Assembly: GCF_030209435.1 (NCBI RefSeq)
Contig: NZ_JARVRX010000014.1
Coordinates: 372,001-436,000, forward strand
Direction: 5' to 3'
Origin: Mycolicibacterium sp. lyk4-40-TYG-92
Lineage (GTDB): Bacteria > Actinomycetota > Actinomycetes > Mycobacteriales > Mycobacteriaceae
Length of the DNA stretch: 64,000 bases
Every line of letters starts with the position of its first letter. The stretch's first letter is position 1. The notes below the pieces were generated by a model that saw only the letters and a program-made list of their open reading frames with translations, ran no database searches and was not told where the DNA came from. This document shows positions 27,307 to 35,842 of this stretch, in pieces. The translations under genes were made by a program, and so were the position numbers.

Positions 27307-28544
27307 TCGTGGCAACCGCATTGCGTGTCGAACACCAGCGACGGTCCCTCGTCCAACGCGCGGCCGTCACCGCAGCGGTGTTTCTCACCATGACCAGCGT
27401 CGGTGGTGTCGTCAGCGTCGCCGGCACCGCCGGCGCAGACCCCGCGGCACCGGCACCGCCTCCCGTACCCGTGCCGGTGCCGCGGCCCATGCCCGAAGAC
27501 CCCGGGCGGGTCAATCCCATTGGCGGAGCTCGGGTTTCCTCCACCACGCCGCAGGGCGAAACCGCCGGCATGGAACGACCCCTGGCCGCCCAGGTCGAAC
27601 GCGGCGCGGCGACGGTGCCGATGTGGGCCAAGGACGGCATCTTCGCACCCACCGCGCACCCCAACCGGCAGATCGCCATCCACCTACCAGGGGAAGTCAC
27701 ATTGGGTCCGGCTGCCTGGCTACCGGGTGGCGGTGCGGTCTACGGCTCGAACGACGTTGATTACCAAGTCGTCCCGTACGCCGGTGGCGGCGTCGATATC
27801 ACCGTGACCCGCAAGACCGTCTTCTCCGCCTCCACGATCCCATTCGGGGTCAAAATGCCTGCCGCGACGCACCTTCGGCAGGGTAACAACGTGGTTTTGG
27901 TGGAAACCGATGCCGCACCGGGCAATCCGGCCCGCGTGATCGGCACCTTCAGCATTCCGGCGACCACCGACGCCAACCAAGCCCTCGTCGGCGTGACACC
28001 CACGCTGGGGCCGGGTTTCCCGCCAGGAGAATCCAACCTCACCATTGACCTCGGCCCGACAAGCATTTTCGCGTTTCCTGTCACCATCACCCTGTCCTAC
28101 CGAGCCTCCGACGCCGCGACCACCGGCGCACCAGCCCCCAACTGGGCCGGACTGCCAGCCGGAACACCCGCCACTGCGGTCACTCCCCCCGCGCCGACTG
28201 GGTATGTGACCGACCCGACCGGCGCCCACCGACCCGACGGTGTGGATCCCTCCGTCTATGCGCAGCGCCATTCCGGGCACTGCCAAGGCGGGCCCGACAC
28301 TTATGCCTCGGGCGATGGGCGTTCGGCGAACTTCGTAGCCGCCTGCCAGACGCAACAACTCTGTCTCGCAAGCACTCCCACACGCACGTCGGTGGACTCG
28401 TGCAACGACCGCCTGCTGGCCCACATGTCGATCCAGTGCGTGACGGTGTTCGGTCAAACCGGCGACGACTACGACGCCTGCATCCGCACCGCCTCCGACG
28501 AAGTCGCCTGGGCCAAAGCCAATATGGCCGGCGGACCAGGCTGA
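27303..28544 (+). CDS. Secreted protein with cysteine-rich C-terminal domain
   Basis: The 413-aa product has a signal peptide ending near TAGA-DPA, a Pro-rich linker, a beta-rich central domain (about 90-280) and a C-terminal helical domain with six Cys. That C-terminal part (SANFVAACQTQQLCLAS, then VDSCNDRLLAHMSIQC) resembles the cysteine framework of secreted phospholipase A2-like proteins, but the usual catalytic His-Asp after the first Cys reads Gln-Gln, so it is probably not catalytic. The GTG at 27303 overlaps the MspA-family stop; GTG 27309 is an alternative. The tight overlap suggests the two products work as a pair. Confidence 0.65.
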   Translation: MIVATALRVEHQRRSLVQRAAVTAAVFLTMTSVGGVVSVAGTAGADPAAPAPPPVPVPVPRPMPEDPGRVNPIGGARVSSTTPQGETAGMERPLAAQVERGAATVPMWAKDGIFAPTAHPNRQIAIHLPGEVTLGPAAWLPGGGAVYGSNDVDYQVVPYAGGGVDITVTRKTVFSASTIPFGVKMPAATHLRQGNNVVLVETDAAPGNPARVIGTFSIPATTDANQALVGVTPTLGPGFPPGESNLTIDLGPTSIFAFPVTITLSYRASDAATTGAPAPNWAGLPAGTPATAVTPPAPTGYVTDPTGAHRPDGVDPSVYAQRHSGHCQGGPDTYASGDGRSANFVAACQTQQLCLASTPTRTSVDSCNDRLLAHMSIQCVTVFGQTGDDYDACIRTASDEVAWAKANMAGGPG

Positions 28545-28591
28545 CCCGATCCGCTTCGTTGCAGAAGTATTGAGCCAGAGAGGAACGGCCC

Positions 28592-29827
28592 GTGACGCCG
28601 ACGAGACAACGTCAATCACTGCTTACGCCGCGTCGCCGGCGGGTGATCGCGGTCCCTGCGATTGCGGCGGTTTTGCTCGCCGCTGTCATCACCACCACTC
28701 ATGATGACCGCAGTTCAGTGTTGTCGGCGCTGCCCGGTGCCACTGGACAACCAGCACCCACTGGCCCCACGGGCGGCGACTCGGGTGGAGGCATGGGCGG
28801 GCCGCCTTTCCCGATGCAGCCACCGGATATGCCAGGCGGCCCATCGAACGGGGACAACGGTGGTGCGTATCCGGCCCCGGACCAAGGCAATGGTGTTTCA
28901 ATCTACAATTCGGATGCCCCGAAAAGCCCCGGAAGCCAGGATGGCTATCAGAAGGGCACCAACAACCCGCAGCAGTTGCAGCCAGCCAACGGCACACAGC
29001 CGCCCGATTACGATGCGCCACTGCAAACCGCGGCACAGCCGTCGCTCGCTCCGACGCAGGCACCACGCAGCGCCGCACCACAACAGCGGCAGCCCAGCCC
29101 GGCGCAGCAACCGGAGGATGAAAAACCAAGTTCACCGAAGGGGACTCAAGGGCCGACCGCGCTCGAATCGTCAGTGCCACCCACATCGACGAATTCGCCT
29201 AACAGTGGCTCCGATCAGGAACAAAGCCGCGATAATTTCAGGTGTCTCAATGCAGCTCCCGTTATCCAGTTCAACTCCATGAGGGGCACGGTTATGATCG
29301 GTCTGATCGATGGCGGGCAATGCAATAGCTGCGATACCGAAAAGCCGAGGGAAAAACCCAACAACTGCGGCAACGATTTCGTAACGGGTGTAGGGCTCCG
29401 TCCCGCCAGCCCCGGCGCCGAGGGCGGATTGGAATCGATCATGGTCTATCCCACCCAGAAAGCACGCATGGTCGCGTTGAACTCCGGAGGCGGTGTCCTG
29501 TTTGCTGACACGCCTCCCGAGCTAAAACAGCTCCCCGCTACCTTGGCGAACGGGTCCGAGGCCGCATTCACAATGTGGGGTGAAATAGCGTGTCATGCTC
29601 AAGCAAGTAACTTGATGAGTCCGTCTGATCCATCGAAATCAGTCTATGATCGCATTCAGCAGAATCCGGATAGTATTTTTCAACAATTTATGTGTCACTT
29701 TTATGGTGCGCAAAAGAAATTTTGGGATGCTGACGGCGGATACGCCAAGCCATCCTGGAACTTGGAATGGGCTCGCCCGGCCGAAGGTACGTTCAGCATT
29801 GCATTCGGGTTTCATCCATGCAATTAA
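28592..29827 (+). CDS. Membrane-anchored DUF2599-like protein with long disordered linker
   Basis: The 411-aa product has one N-terminal helix (about residues 17-34), a linker of about 170 residues rich in Pro, Gln, Ser and Gly, and a C-terminal domain with eight or so Cys. The end (IFQQFMCHFYGAQKKF, then KPSWNLEWARP) matches the pattern I recall for DUF2599. No function is known to me. The start is GTG 28592, preceded by GAGGAA. From about 29200 the base composition turns clearly more AT-rich than in the neighbours, which suggests a transferred or hybrid C-terminal domain. Confidence 0.65.
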   Translation: MTPTRQRQSLLTPRRRRVIAVPAIAAVLLAAVITTTHDDRSSVLSALPGATGQPAPTGPTGGDSGGGMGGPPFPMQPPDMPGGPSNGDNGGAYPAPDQGNGVSIYNSDAPKSPGSQDGYQKGTNNPQQLQPANGTQPPDYDAPLQTAAQPSLAPTQAPRSAAPQQRQPSPAQQPEDEKPSSPKGTQGPTALESSVPPTSTNSPNSGSDQEQSRDNFRCLNAAPVIQFNSMRGTVMIGLIDGGQCNSCDTEKPREKPNNCGNDFVTGVGLRPASPGAEGGLESIMVYPTQKARMVALNSGGGVLFADTPPELKQLPATLANGSEAAFTMWGEIACHAQASNLMSPSDPSKSVYDRIQQNPDSIFQQFMCHFYGAQKKFWDADGGYAKPSWNLEWARPAEGTFSIAFGFHPCN

Positions 29828-29879
29828 CAGGCCAGGCGATTACTACGTCATGTTCGAGTGAAATATCGAGGAGCGTGAA

Positions 29880-30908
29880 ATGACGCGTTACGCAAAGTGG
29901 GTTGCCGCGATCAGCACGGCCGTAGCGATCGTCTGGTTCTACTTCTGGTGCACCGCGCCTAATGTGGTAGGTATCGACGGGCCGGAACGGCCGCGAATAC
30001 CCGCCGGCCTGGCTATTGCTGTTGCAGTGTCGCTGCTAGGGTGGTGGGGCGTATTAGTGTCGCGAGCCGCACGCAAAGATGGGCACTCTCTCCGCAGTCG
30101 CTCCATCGTCGGCGCATTTGCACTGGTGGCTATCCCTCTACTGTTATCCGTATTCCTCGTCATCTTCTCCAATGAAGTTTTCGGAGTAATGCTGTTCCTG
30201 ACGGTGGGGATCCCCGCATTTCTCGGCGCGTCGCTGGTTTCCTTTGGCGACAACAGTCGCACTGCTTCCGGTTCGAAGATCGACGAATATTTGAACGAAC
30301 CAGCGAAGGGGAGGCGCGCCAAGGTTCGCAGAAGAGTACTGTGGGCAATAGCGGGGCTGCTCGTTATCATTGGCGCGTTGCTCGCCTTTATTGGAATTCC
30401 ATTTTCCAATTTTGAATCGGAAAAGTCTAGCGAATCTTCAGCGGTTTCCAAAAGTGATAACTTCTCCAACATCCGTGGCGAATTTCGCGGCACATCCCAG
30501 CGATCTCCCTTGGGCACAGTCGGTGACTGCGTCTCCATTACTGGGCCGAGTAGAAATGAGGCGATCGTCCAGCAAGTTAATTGCGGCGATAAATCGGCCG
30601 CGTATCGAATCTTCCAGCTGGCGGAACAACCTGGCGACTGCGCTGTTGATTCGGATCAGCGGTATGCGCCCAGGCGGACAGACGAAGGAAGCCTCATCCT
30701 CTGCCTGGATTACAACTGGGCTCACGGACTATGCATCTTCCCCGGAAATAGCCATGGACTCTGGCACGCAGTTCGTGATGACTGTAGATCCGGCGGCGAA
30801 CAACCTATCGAGGTGCGATACGACACGGCGAATGCCCAGGGATGCCCTACGGGCGGGTACCCACATCAGGTACGAAGATTCACCGTATGCTCCACGTTAC
30901 TGCCATAG
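29880..30908 (+). CDS. Membrane protein with LppU/SCO3897-like C-terminal domain
   Basis: The 342-aa product has about five membrane helices in residues 7-173, then an extracytoplasmic domain with paired Cys: GDCVSITG, QVNCGDKSAAYRIF, GDCAVDSDQRYA, LILCLDYNW and GLCIF. This order matches the LppU-like domain of mycobacterial and streptomycete surface proteins. The gene is preceded by GAGGAGCG and uses ATG 29880. Its low GC content and frequent A/T third positions differ from the rest of the window. It is the last gene of the exported cluster. Confidence 0.68.
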   Translation: MTRYAKWVAAISTAVAIVWFYFWCTAPNVVGIDGPERPRIPAGLAIAVAVSLLGWWGVLVSRAARKDGHSLRSRSIVGAFALVAIPLLLSVFLVIFSNEVFGVMLFLTVGIPAFLGASLVSFGDNSRTASGSKIDEYLNEPAKGRRAKVRRRVLWAIAGLLVIIGALLAFIGIPFSNFESEKSSESSAVSKSDNFSNIRGEFRGTSQRSPLGTVGDCVSITGPSRNEAIVQQVNCGDKSAAYRIFQLAEQPGDCAVDSDQRYAPRRTDEGSLILCLDYNWAHGLCIFPGNSHGLWHAVRDDCRSGGEQPIEVRYDTANAQGCPTGGYPHQVRRFTVCSTLLP

Positions 30909-31043
30909 AGGCCATCGGCCGGACGCTGATGACACCGCCGCGGCCCCTCAGCCTTTCGCCGATTGATCGTATGCAGGCTTCGTCCGAAATGCGCTTGCCC
31001 GATTCAAGCGGGCGCATCACGGGTGTGGTCTTAAAGTGGTCGA
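30909..31043. other. Gene-free stretch after the LppU-like gene
   Basis: Together with 31263-31486 this forms an area without a gene I can support. Short open frames lack ribosome sites and family patterns. Base composition returns toward the window average near 31.1 kb. Confidence 0.4.
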
Positions 31044-31262
31044 ATGGGGCCTAGTAGTAACCGGGAAATCTCTAGCCAACCTGGTCGACGAGATCAATCG
31101 CCTGACAAGTTCGCGCCCCACGCGCGCCAGATGTTGAGTGCCTACGCCGCGTTGGGAACCGGCCCGCTTGAGTTGATCGGTTCCGCGTTCGGTCGCCTCA
31201 TCGACAAGACTCGCCGGGCACCTGAGCCGATTCGGCGACTACTTTGGGGCCAGCGACGCTAG
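31044..31262 (+). CDS. Doubtful small ORF, possible gene remnant
   Basis: A 72-codon frame. The first 20 codons look non-coding, but from about residue 22 the codon choice and the pattern ALGTGPLELIGSAFGRLIDK followed by PEPIRRLLWG look like the C-terminal end of a real protein. There is no ribosome site at ATG 31044. It could be the decayed 3' end of a lost gene at the edge of the AT-rich block. Confidence 0.25.
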   Translation: MGPSSNREISSQPGRRDQSPDKFAPHARQMLSAYAALGTGPLELIGSAFGRLIDKTRRAPEPIRRLLWGQRR

Positions 31263-31486
31263 CTGCCCATGGGAACCGTCATCCGCGCGGCGCTCCGGGG
31301 GTCTACCGGCTGGGCCATACATTCAGCACGTTGGGTGGTCGAAGGATTACGTCGGTGGTGACACGCCCAGCTCTGTGCTCGGCAACATGAGTTCCCATCC
31401 GATAGCCCGGTGATGATCGAAAACGATGGAACCCAAGGGCTTCCCGGCGCAGTCACGCTCAGCACAGCAGGCTGACCTACATCGCC

Positions 31487-31618
31487 TCAGCGGCCACAGC
31501 CGCCAAACAGATACTGTCCGCCCACGATGAGCGCGACGGTGACCATCAAAGCCACCACGACCGGCCACCAACGAGCGACGCGCCACCACGGCCGGTCGCG
31601 CCGCCAGAAGTCCCCCAC
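31487..31618 (-). CDS. Tiny Trp-rich single-helix membrane protein (43 aa)
   Basis: AGGGGGA lies about 6 nt before GTG 31618, and the frame runs to TGA at 31489-31487. The product has a basic, Trp-rich head (FWRRDRPWWRVARWW) followed by one membrane helix (VVVALMVTVALIVGGQ) and ends YLFGGCGR. The head/helix layout and the ribosome site look genuine, but I know no family. A CRP-like/promoter module (31678-31735) lies upstream on the same strand. Confidence 0.42.
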   Translation of the reverse strand: MGDFWRRDRPWWRVARWWPVVVALMVTVALIVGGQYLFGGCGR

Positions 31619-31677
31619 GACGATTCCCCCTGAATACACACGCTTTGACACCCGACAGCAGTGTCGGCGTCCTGCGA

Positions 31678-31735
31678 GGTGTAGTCGGCGGCTCGTCCTG
31701 AAACCGAACGACAACTGACGGTGATCTCGCGCACA
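31678..31735 (-). promoter_or_regulatory. CRP-like site plus TTCGGT-N19-TACACC module (copy B)
   Basis: On the minus strand TGTGC-GCGAGA-TCACC (31735-31720) is followed by TTCGGT, a 19-bp gap and TACACC ending at 31678. The same elements in the same order, with the same 19-bp gap, occur at 22169-22216. It points toward the 43-aa gene. Confidence 0.4.
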
Positions 31736-31845
31736 GCAGGTATCGGCGCCGGCCAAAAGCCGGCACGACCGGCTGGCTAGCGCCAGAGATCACGGGCGCC
31801 CCAGGCTAGAGACCCGGGCAACACCGGCCATCGCCGGAGCCTTGA

Positions 31846-32712
31846 TCAGAAGACGCGGATCCAGTCGATCAGCATCTCGGCGGGGTAATTGCCGCCACCG
31901 GGCTCGCGGCCGCCGGAGCCACCGACAGCGAGATTGAACACCGGGGCCAAGGTGTAGCCCGGATCGTTGAAGGGCCAGTCGTCCAATGAATTGGCCGGCA
32001 CCGTGAAAAACGGCTCTTGCCCCGGCGCGTAGTCCTTCCAGAAGTACATTCCGGTCGGCTGCCAGGTCATCCGCCAGGTATGCCACCCACTGTCAATGGG
32101 GTGCGGATCGGTGGCGAACGACGTGCCGTCCAACCGGGCGTGCACCGTCGTCCCCGACGGCCAGTCCCGGTTGCCGTACCACTCGACCAGATCGACCTCA
32201 CCGCCGCGGGCCGGATCGTCATTGAGCAGCCAGAAGGCCGGCCAGGCGCCGTCGGTCAGGCAGTTCAGCTTGATCCGCGCCTCCCAGGTGGTGCCGACTC
32301 CACCGCGCCAGTTTCCGACGACCTTGGCGCTCGCGTAACGCTCCTGAATGTTCGCCCCCGGACCACGGGTGGCCCTAATGACGAGGTTGCCCTTGCCGTC
32401 CTGGAACACGTGCTCCTGATCGGTCACGTAACGGCCCATGTTGTACGGCTGGTCCCATTCGACGGGGTTCCGGATGACCTCGCGCTCGGGCACGATGAAC
32501 CACCACGCCGGATCCGGAGGTGCACCCGCAGGGCCGTTGAATTCGTCCCGGAACAGCATCGCCGGGCCTGCCGATGAGCCGGCAGGCGCGGCCCCCGGGC
32601 CAGTTCCCGGGCCCGGGGCAACGGGCAACGGGTCGGCGTCAGCCTTCGGGGAACCCAGCACGGTGGTAACCGCGCCCAGGCCAACCATCATCATGATCTT
32701 GCGACGATCCAT
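31846..32712 (-). CDS. Glycoside hydrolase family 16 protein (Rv0315-like)
   Basis: The 288-aa precursor has a twin-arginine-like signal (MDRRKIMMMVGLGAV) and a GH16 jelly-roll domain. The catalytic signature EVDLVEW (E-x-D-x-x-E) is intact near residue 175, and WPAFWLLNDD precedes it. GH16 members hydrolyse beta-1,3-glucans or related polymers. The head matches what I recall of M. tuberculosis Rv0315, a secreted beta-1,3-glucanase-like antigen. I chose ATG 32712 because the frame upstream adds 60 residues with no signal character. Confidence 0.88.
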   Translation of the reverse strand: MDRRKIMMMVGLGAVTTVLGSPKADADPLPVAPGPGTGPGAAPAGSSAGPAMLFRDEFNGPAGAPPDPAWWFIVPEREVIRNPVEWDQPYNMGRYVTDQEHVFQDGKGNLVIRATRGPGANIQERYASAKVVGNWRGGVGTTWEARIKLNCLTDGAWPAFWLLNDDPARGGEVDLVEWYGNRDWPSGTTVHARLDGTSFATDPHPIDSGWHTWRMTWQPTGMYFWKDYAPGQEPFFTVPANSLDDWPFNDPGYTLAPVFNLAVGGSGGREPGGGNYPAEMLIDWIRVF

Positions 32713-32914
32713 GTCCGGCACATCAGCAATCGTAGGCGACGCAACGTCGCGACACCGTGAGCACGTAACCCGATCGCGGACGTGTTCGCGCTCGTCGCCG
32801 CGGCGGATTTCCACCGCAGTTCGCTCTCTGCGGCCCGCAGGCACGCGGATGACGATGTCCAGACCAGTGCCGGGCAACACCGAGATCACGTACAGGAAGT
32901 TCCGGACGAAACCG

Positions 32915-33523
32915 TCAAACCCCGCTGATCACACCATGTGTCACGATGGCCGCCGTCTCGTCGACCCATTGCTCGTCGAGTTCGCTCTCCGGATGTAGCA
33001 GCATCCGCAGCATCGTTGCGCCACCGATGATTTCGATGAGCCGTTCTGGCTTGACGTCGGCCTGCACCTCGCCGCGCTCGATGCCGTGCTCCAGCCGGAC
33101 CCGCACGACGTCGAACAGCCCGTGGAAGCGTGCGACGACCCGGGCGTTGAGTTCCTCGTCGGCGCTCATGTCGGCCATCAATCCGGGTAGCGCCGCCCGC
33201 ACCGCAGGACTGGTGAACACATCACGCGCCGCGGCGATCATGGCGCGGATGTCACCGACGATGTCCCCTTCCGGGGTCCCCAGCGCGGACGGCGTCGTCG
33301 GGAACGCCGCTTCATGCACCAACTCGGCCTTGCTCGACCAGCGGCGGTACAGCGCCGTCTTCGTGGTACCCGCACGCTCGGCGATCGCCGCCATTGTCAG
33401 GTTGGCGTAGCCGACTTCAGGCAGCAGTTCGGCGGCAGCGGTCAGCACCGCGGCATCGATCCGGCGGTCGCGGGGCCGCCCCGCGCCAGAGGGCTTGTCA
33501 ACCGGTTGCAGGTCTGATTTCAT
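32915..33523 (-). CDS. TetR-family regulator
   Basis: A 202-aa protein with the TetR DNA-binding head (RRIDAAVLTAAAELLPEVGY, then MAAIAERAGTTKTALYRRW). I prefer ATG 33523 to a start 12 bp upstream because a 23-bp inverted repeat begins right at this codon; the longer form would put the operator inside the coding sequence. It is divergent from the kinase/CrtC-like pair, which it probably represses. Confidence 0.87.
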   Translation of the reverse strand: MKSDLQPVDKPSGAGRPRDRRIDAAVLTAAAELLPEVGYANLTMAAIAERAGTTKTALYRRWSSKAELVHEAAFPTTPSALGTPEGDIVGDIRAMIAAARDVFTSPAVRAALPGLMADMSADEELNARVVARFHGLFDVVRVRLEHGIERGEVQADVKPERLIEIIGGATMLRMLLHPESELDEQWVDETAAIVTHGVISGV

Positions 33524-33545
33524 AACGCTACGCATCGTATCGTAA
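33523..33545. promoter_or_regulatory. Inverted repeat TAACGCTACG-CAT-CGTATCGTAA, candidate TetR operator
   Basis: Two 10-bp arms match at eight positions around a 3-bp centre, in the 44-bp gap between the TetR start and the phosphotransferase start. Position and symmetry fit a TetR operator controlling both directions. Confidence 0.55.
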
Positions 33546-33567
33546 TTACCTCGGGAAGGAAGGTTCA

Positions 33568-34725
33568 GTGCCGAACCAACCGGCGGAAGGCTCCGTCACG
33601 GTCGAAACGAACGTCGACCATATTCAGCGCTCCAGCCGCGACGTGACAACAGTTCCGGACATCCTGTCACAGTGGCTGTCCACAGTGATGGAAGGCGGCA
33701 TCAAGCCCGACATCACCGTCGAGAGCGGAGTCGATTCCAATGGAATGTCCTCCGAGACAATCATTCTCACGGGCCGCTGGACCGAGAACGGCACGCCGGT
33801 GGAGCAAAAGTGGGTCGCCCGGGTCGCGCCGACCGCCGAGGACGTCCCCGTCTTCTCCTCCTACCGCCTGGACCACCAGTTCGACGTCATGCGCATGGCC
33901 GCCGAACTCACCGACGTCCCCGTCCCGCGTGTCCGCTGGCTCGAGAACACCGGTGAGGTCCTCGGTTCGCCCTTCTTCCTGATGGACTGCGTCGATGGCG
34001 TGGTCCCGCCGGACGTCATGCCGTACACCTTCGGCGGCAACTGGTTCGCCGACGCCACCCCGGAGCAGCAACGCACCTTGCAGGACAGCACCGTCGAGGC
34101 CATCGCCAAGCTGCACTCGATCCCCGACGCGGAAAAGACCTTCGGCTTCCTCCAGGAAATCGACCCACCGGGCGACACCGCGCTACGCCGCCACTTCGGC
34201 TGGCTCAAGGACTGGTACCAATTCGCGGCGTCAGGCCTGGGCCGCTCGCCGTTGGTCGAGCGCGCCCTCGTCTGGCTGGAGGACAACTTCCCCGAGGACG
34301 TGGCGGCGTCTGAATCAGTTCTGGTGTGGGGTGATTCGCGCATCGGCAACGTCATGTACCAGGACTTCCGCCCGTCCGCGGTCCTGGACTGGGAAATGGC
34401 CACCGTCGGCCCGCGTGAGTTCGACGTCTCGTGGATCATCTTCGCGCACAAGGTGTTCCAGGAGCTGGGTGGTCTGGCCGGGCTACCCGGCCTGCCGAAC
34501 GTGCTGCGTGAAGAGGATGTGCGCGCGACGTACAAGGACTTCACCGGCGTCGAGGTCGGCGACCTGCACTGGTTCTACATCTACTCCGGCGTGGTGTGGT
34601 GTTGCGTGTTCATGCGCACCGGGGCCCGCCGCGTGCACTTCGGCGAGATGGAACAGCCCGAGGATCTCGAGTCGCTCTTCTACCACAAGTCTTTGCTGGA
34701 GAAGCTCCTGGAAGGAACCGCCTGA
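33568..34725 (+). CDS. APH-family phosphotransferase
   Basis: The 385-aa protein has the aminoglycoside-phosphotransferase/choline-kinase fold. The catalytic loop VWGDSRIGNVMYQD and the metal-binding AVLDWEMATVGPREFD are present near residues 252-285; the loop has Asp-Ser in place of the more usual His-Gly-Asp. In mycobacteria such proteins are often kinases of lipid- or sterol-like alcohols, not resistance enzymes, but the substrate here is unknown. GTG 33568 follows GGAAGGAAGG. The next gene starts on the base after its stop. Confidence 0.82.
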   Translation: MPNQPAEGSVTVETNVDHIQRSSRDVTTVPDILSQWLSTVMEGGIKPDITVESGVDSNGMSSETIILTGRWTENGTPVEQKWVARVAPTAEDVPVFSSYRLDHQFDVMRMAAELTDVPVPRVRWLENTGEVLGSPFFLMDCVDGVVPPDVMPYTFGGNWFADATPEQQRTLQDSTVEAIAKLHSIPDAEKTFGFLQEIDPPGDTALRRHFGWLKDWYQFAASGLGRSPLVERALVWLEDNFPEDVAASESVLVWGDSRIGNVMYQDFRPSAVLDWEMATVGPREFDVSWIIFAHKVFQELGGLAGLPGLPNVLREEDVRATYKDFTGVEVGDLHWFYIYSGVVWCCVFMRTGARRVHFGEMEQPEDLESLFYHKSLLEKLLEGTA

Positions 34726-35841
34726 ATGCTCGGCCCCATGGACGAATATCCGATCCACCAGGTCCCTCAGCCCATCGCGTGGCCGGGATCCAGCGACCGG
34801 AACTTCTACGACCGCTGTTACTTCAATGCCCACGACCGCACGGGCGACATCTTCGTCATCACCGGCATGGGCTACTACCCCAACCTCGGGGTCAAGGACG
34901 CCTACTTCCTCGTTCGCCGCGGTGACACTCAAACAGCAATCCACCTGTCCGACGCCATCGACCAGGACCGGTTGAACCAGCACGTCGTCGGCTACCGCAT
35001 CGAGGTCACCGACCCGCTGCACCAGGTACGCATCGTGCTCGACGAGACCGAGGGTATTGCCGCCGACCTGACGTGGAACGGCCTGTTCGACGTCGTGCAG
35101 GAGCAGCCGCACATCATGCGGCAGGGAAATCGGGTCACGCTGAATGCGCAGCGCTTCGCTCAACTGGGCTCCTGGAGCGGCACCCTCGCCATCGACGGCG
35201 AAGACATCAAGGTCAGCCCGGACACGTGGATCGGCTCACGCGACCGGTCCTGGGGCATCCGCCCCGTCGGTGAGGCCGAGCCGGCCGGCCGGCCGGCGGA
35301 TCCGCCGTTCGAAGGTATGTGGTGGCTGTACGTGCCGATCGCGTTCGAAGAGTTCTCGCTCGTGATGATCATCCAGGAGGCCCCGGACGGCTTCCGGTCG
35401 CTCAACGACTGCAGCCGCGTCTGGAAGGACGGGCGCGTCGAGCAGCTCGGCTGGCCGCGCGTGAAAATCCACTACGTCTCCGGAACCCGCATCCCCACCG
35501 GGGCCACCATCGAGGCGACGGCGCTGGACGGCACACCCGTCCGCTTCGACGTGGAATCCAAGCTGCCGGTGCCGATCCATGTGGGCGGCGGCTACGGCGG
35601 TGACGCCGACTGGCTGCACGGCATGTGGAAGGGCGAGAAGTTCACCGAGCGCCTCACCTACGACATGACCGACCCCGGCATCATCGCGCGCTCCGGCTTC
35701 GGCGTCATCGACCACGTCGGCCGTGCGGTGTGCCATGAGGGCAGCAAGCCGCCCACCGAAGGGTGGGGTCTGTTCGAGCACGGCGCGCTCGGCCGGCACG
35801 ACCCGTCGGGCTTCCCCGACTGGCTGACCATGGCCCCCTAG
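34726..35841 (+). CDS. CrtC/lipocalin-like beta-barrel protein
   Basis: A 371-aa protein with no signal peptide. Its two beta-rich halves (SWSGTLAIDGEDIKVSPDTW, then GSRDRSWGIRP and FEGMWWLYVPIAFEEFSLV) resemble the AttH/CrtC hydroxyneurosporene-synthase-like superfamily, which bind or modify long hydrophobic molecules. The ATG directly follows the stop of the phosphotransferase, so they are co-transcribed and probably act on one substrate. A double-hairpin terminator follows. Confidence 0.75.
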   Translation: MLGPMDEYPIHQVPQPIAWPGSSDRNFYDRCYFNAHDRTGDIFVITGMGYYPNLGVKDAYFLVRRGDTQTAIHLSDAIDQDRLNQHVVGYRIEVTDPLHQVRIVLDETEGIAADLTWNGLFDVVQEQPHIMRQGNRVTLNAQRFAQLGSWSGTLAIDGEDIKVSPDTWIGSRDRSWGIRPVGEAEPAGRPADPPFEGMWWLYVPIAFEEFSLVMIIQEAPDGFRSLNDCSRVWKDGRVEQLGWPRVKIHYVSGTRIPTGATIEATALDGTPVRFDVESKLPVPIHVGGGYGGDADWLHGMWKGEKFTERLTYDMTDPGIIARSGFGVIDHVGRAVCHEGSKPPTEGWGLFEHGALGRHDPSGFPDWLTMAP

Positions 35842-35842
35842 A

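Noticed and set aside
31347..31793. 148-codon minus-strand frame overlapping the 43-aa gene
   Set aside because: It begins 9 nt after a TAGCCT-like element, but codon use is poor and it runs through the CRP-like module; the 43-aa frame fits better.
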